Shown here: positions 6,922 to 7,125 of the stretch, piece after piece | Layout of the letters: the number at the start of each line of letters is the position of its first letter | Numbering within the stretch: the stretch's first letter is position 1 | Source of the DNA: an uncultured Bacteroidota bacterium | GTDB lineage: Bacteria; Bacteroidota; Bacteroidia; Chitinophagales; Chitinophagaceae | Assembly (NCBI GenBank): GCA_946887345.1 | Contig: CAMPKR010000131.1 | Coordinates: forward strand, 1 to 7,125 | DNA: 7,125 nt | Direction of reading: 5' to 3' | The notes under the pieces: generated by a model | The model's input: only the letters and a program-made list of their open reading frames with translations | Told to the model about the DNA's origin: nothing | The model's database searches: none | Made by a program: the position numbers and the translations under genes

Positions 6922-7125
6922 ATGACCTGCGGAGTTAAACTATCCCTGGCGCTGGCTGCGCTTATTCTATTTACTACACCCCCTGTTCATGCCCAGAATT
7001 TTGCATGGGCAGCACAGGCAACAAGTAACTCAGGCGGTTCCGGCGATGAAGTGCAGGTAGTTGGCACGGACGCCATAGGAAATGTTTACTCTGCAGGGAT
7101 ATTTTGGGGTACTATAGATCTTGAT
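6922..7125 (+). CDS. Third tandem secreted propeller protein, 3'-truncated by window edge (array copy 3)
   Basis: An ATG at 6922 opens a frame that runs without a stop to the window end (68 codons). The product begins with a signal peptide (residues 1-24: Lys6, a Leu/Ala-rich core, PVHA before the cut), then QNFAWAAQ at 25-32, identical to copy 2 in this stretch. It continues with DAIGNVYSAGIF and GTIDLD at the edge, equivalent to DGMGNVYVVGAF and DSVDLD of blade 1 in copy 2. The signal peptide sequence differs from those of copies 1 and 2, while the mature start is conserved. The 23-base spacer from copy 2 contains nine A residues (6907-6915). The rest, presumably more blades and a sorting domain, lies outside the window. 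Its complete length is unknown. Confidence 0.88.
   Translation, partial: MTCGVKLSLALAALILFTTPPVHAQNFAWAAQATSNSGGSGDEVQVVGTDAIGNVYSAGIFWGTIDLD

Larger units (their letters stand above)
3403..7125 (+). repeat. Head-to-tail array of at least three paralogous secreted propeller genes
   Basis: Three genes in the same direction share signal peptide length (24 residues), the mature start Q-[DN]-F-A-W-A, and 65-residue blades. The two complete ones also share the T9SS type A domain. Spacers are 79 and 23 bases. The array may continue beyond the window. Duplication of whole genes is the simplest explanation, because equivalent blades in different copies match better than neighbouring blades within one copy. 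Confidence 0.85.

Overview
The window looks like a chromosomal segment of a Bacteroidota bacterium, probably close to the Chitinophagaceae. The reasons are: two secreted proteins ending in type IX secretion (T9SS) type A sorting domains, an atpD-atpC pair with a short epsilon subunit, FtsX-family and CDP-alcohol transferase genes of Bacteroidota style, start sites with little or no Shine-Dalgarno signal, and AT-rich intergenic spacers. The phylum is well supported. The family is a guess.

Layout. Bases 1-1328 hold the 3' two thirds of atpD (F1 beta) and all of atpC (F1 epsilon). The 111-base spacer between them is filled by an inverted repeat with a strict 8-base period. A clear intrinsic terminator follows atpC (1359-1393). 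Bases 1458-2687 encode a four-helix FtsX/LolC-type ABC permease that starts at TTG. It converges, with one base between the stop codons, on a minus-strand CDP-alcohol phosphatidyltransferase (2689-3264) that has the complete catalytic motif. A 138-base divergent, AT-rich region (3265-3402) separates that gene from the last block.

Bases 3403-7125 hold a head-to-tail array of at least three paralogous secreted proteins. The first two are complete (568 and 569 aa) and the third runs off the window end after 68 codons. Each complete copy has a signal peptide cut before Gln25, seven 65-residue SBBP-like beta-propeller repeats carrying a D-x-D-P-G-x-G-T loop, and a C-terminal T9SS sorting domain. 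The repeat is circularly permuted between the two ends, as expected of a closed seven-bladed propeller. The copies match blade for blade, including one-residue indels, so the whole gene was duplicated after the propeller had formed.

The left half is housekeeping: ATP synthesis, envelope transport and phospholipid synthesis. The right half is accessory: a family of exported, probably surface-attached propellers of unknown ligand. The points most worth following are this array and the two periodic intergenic repeats that flank atpC.
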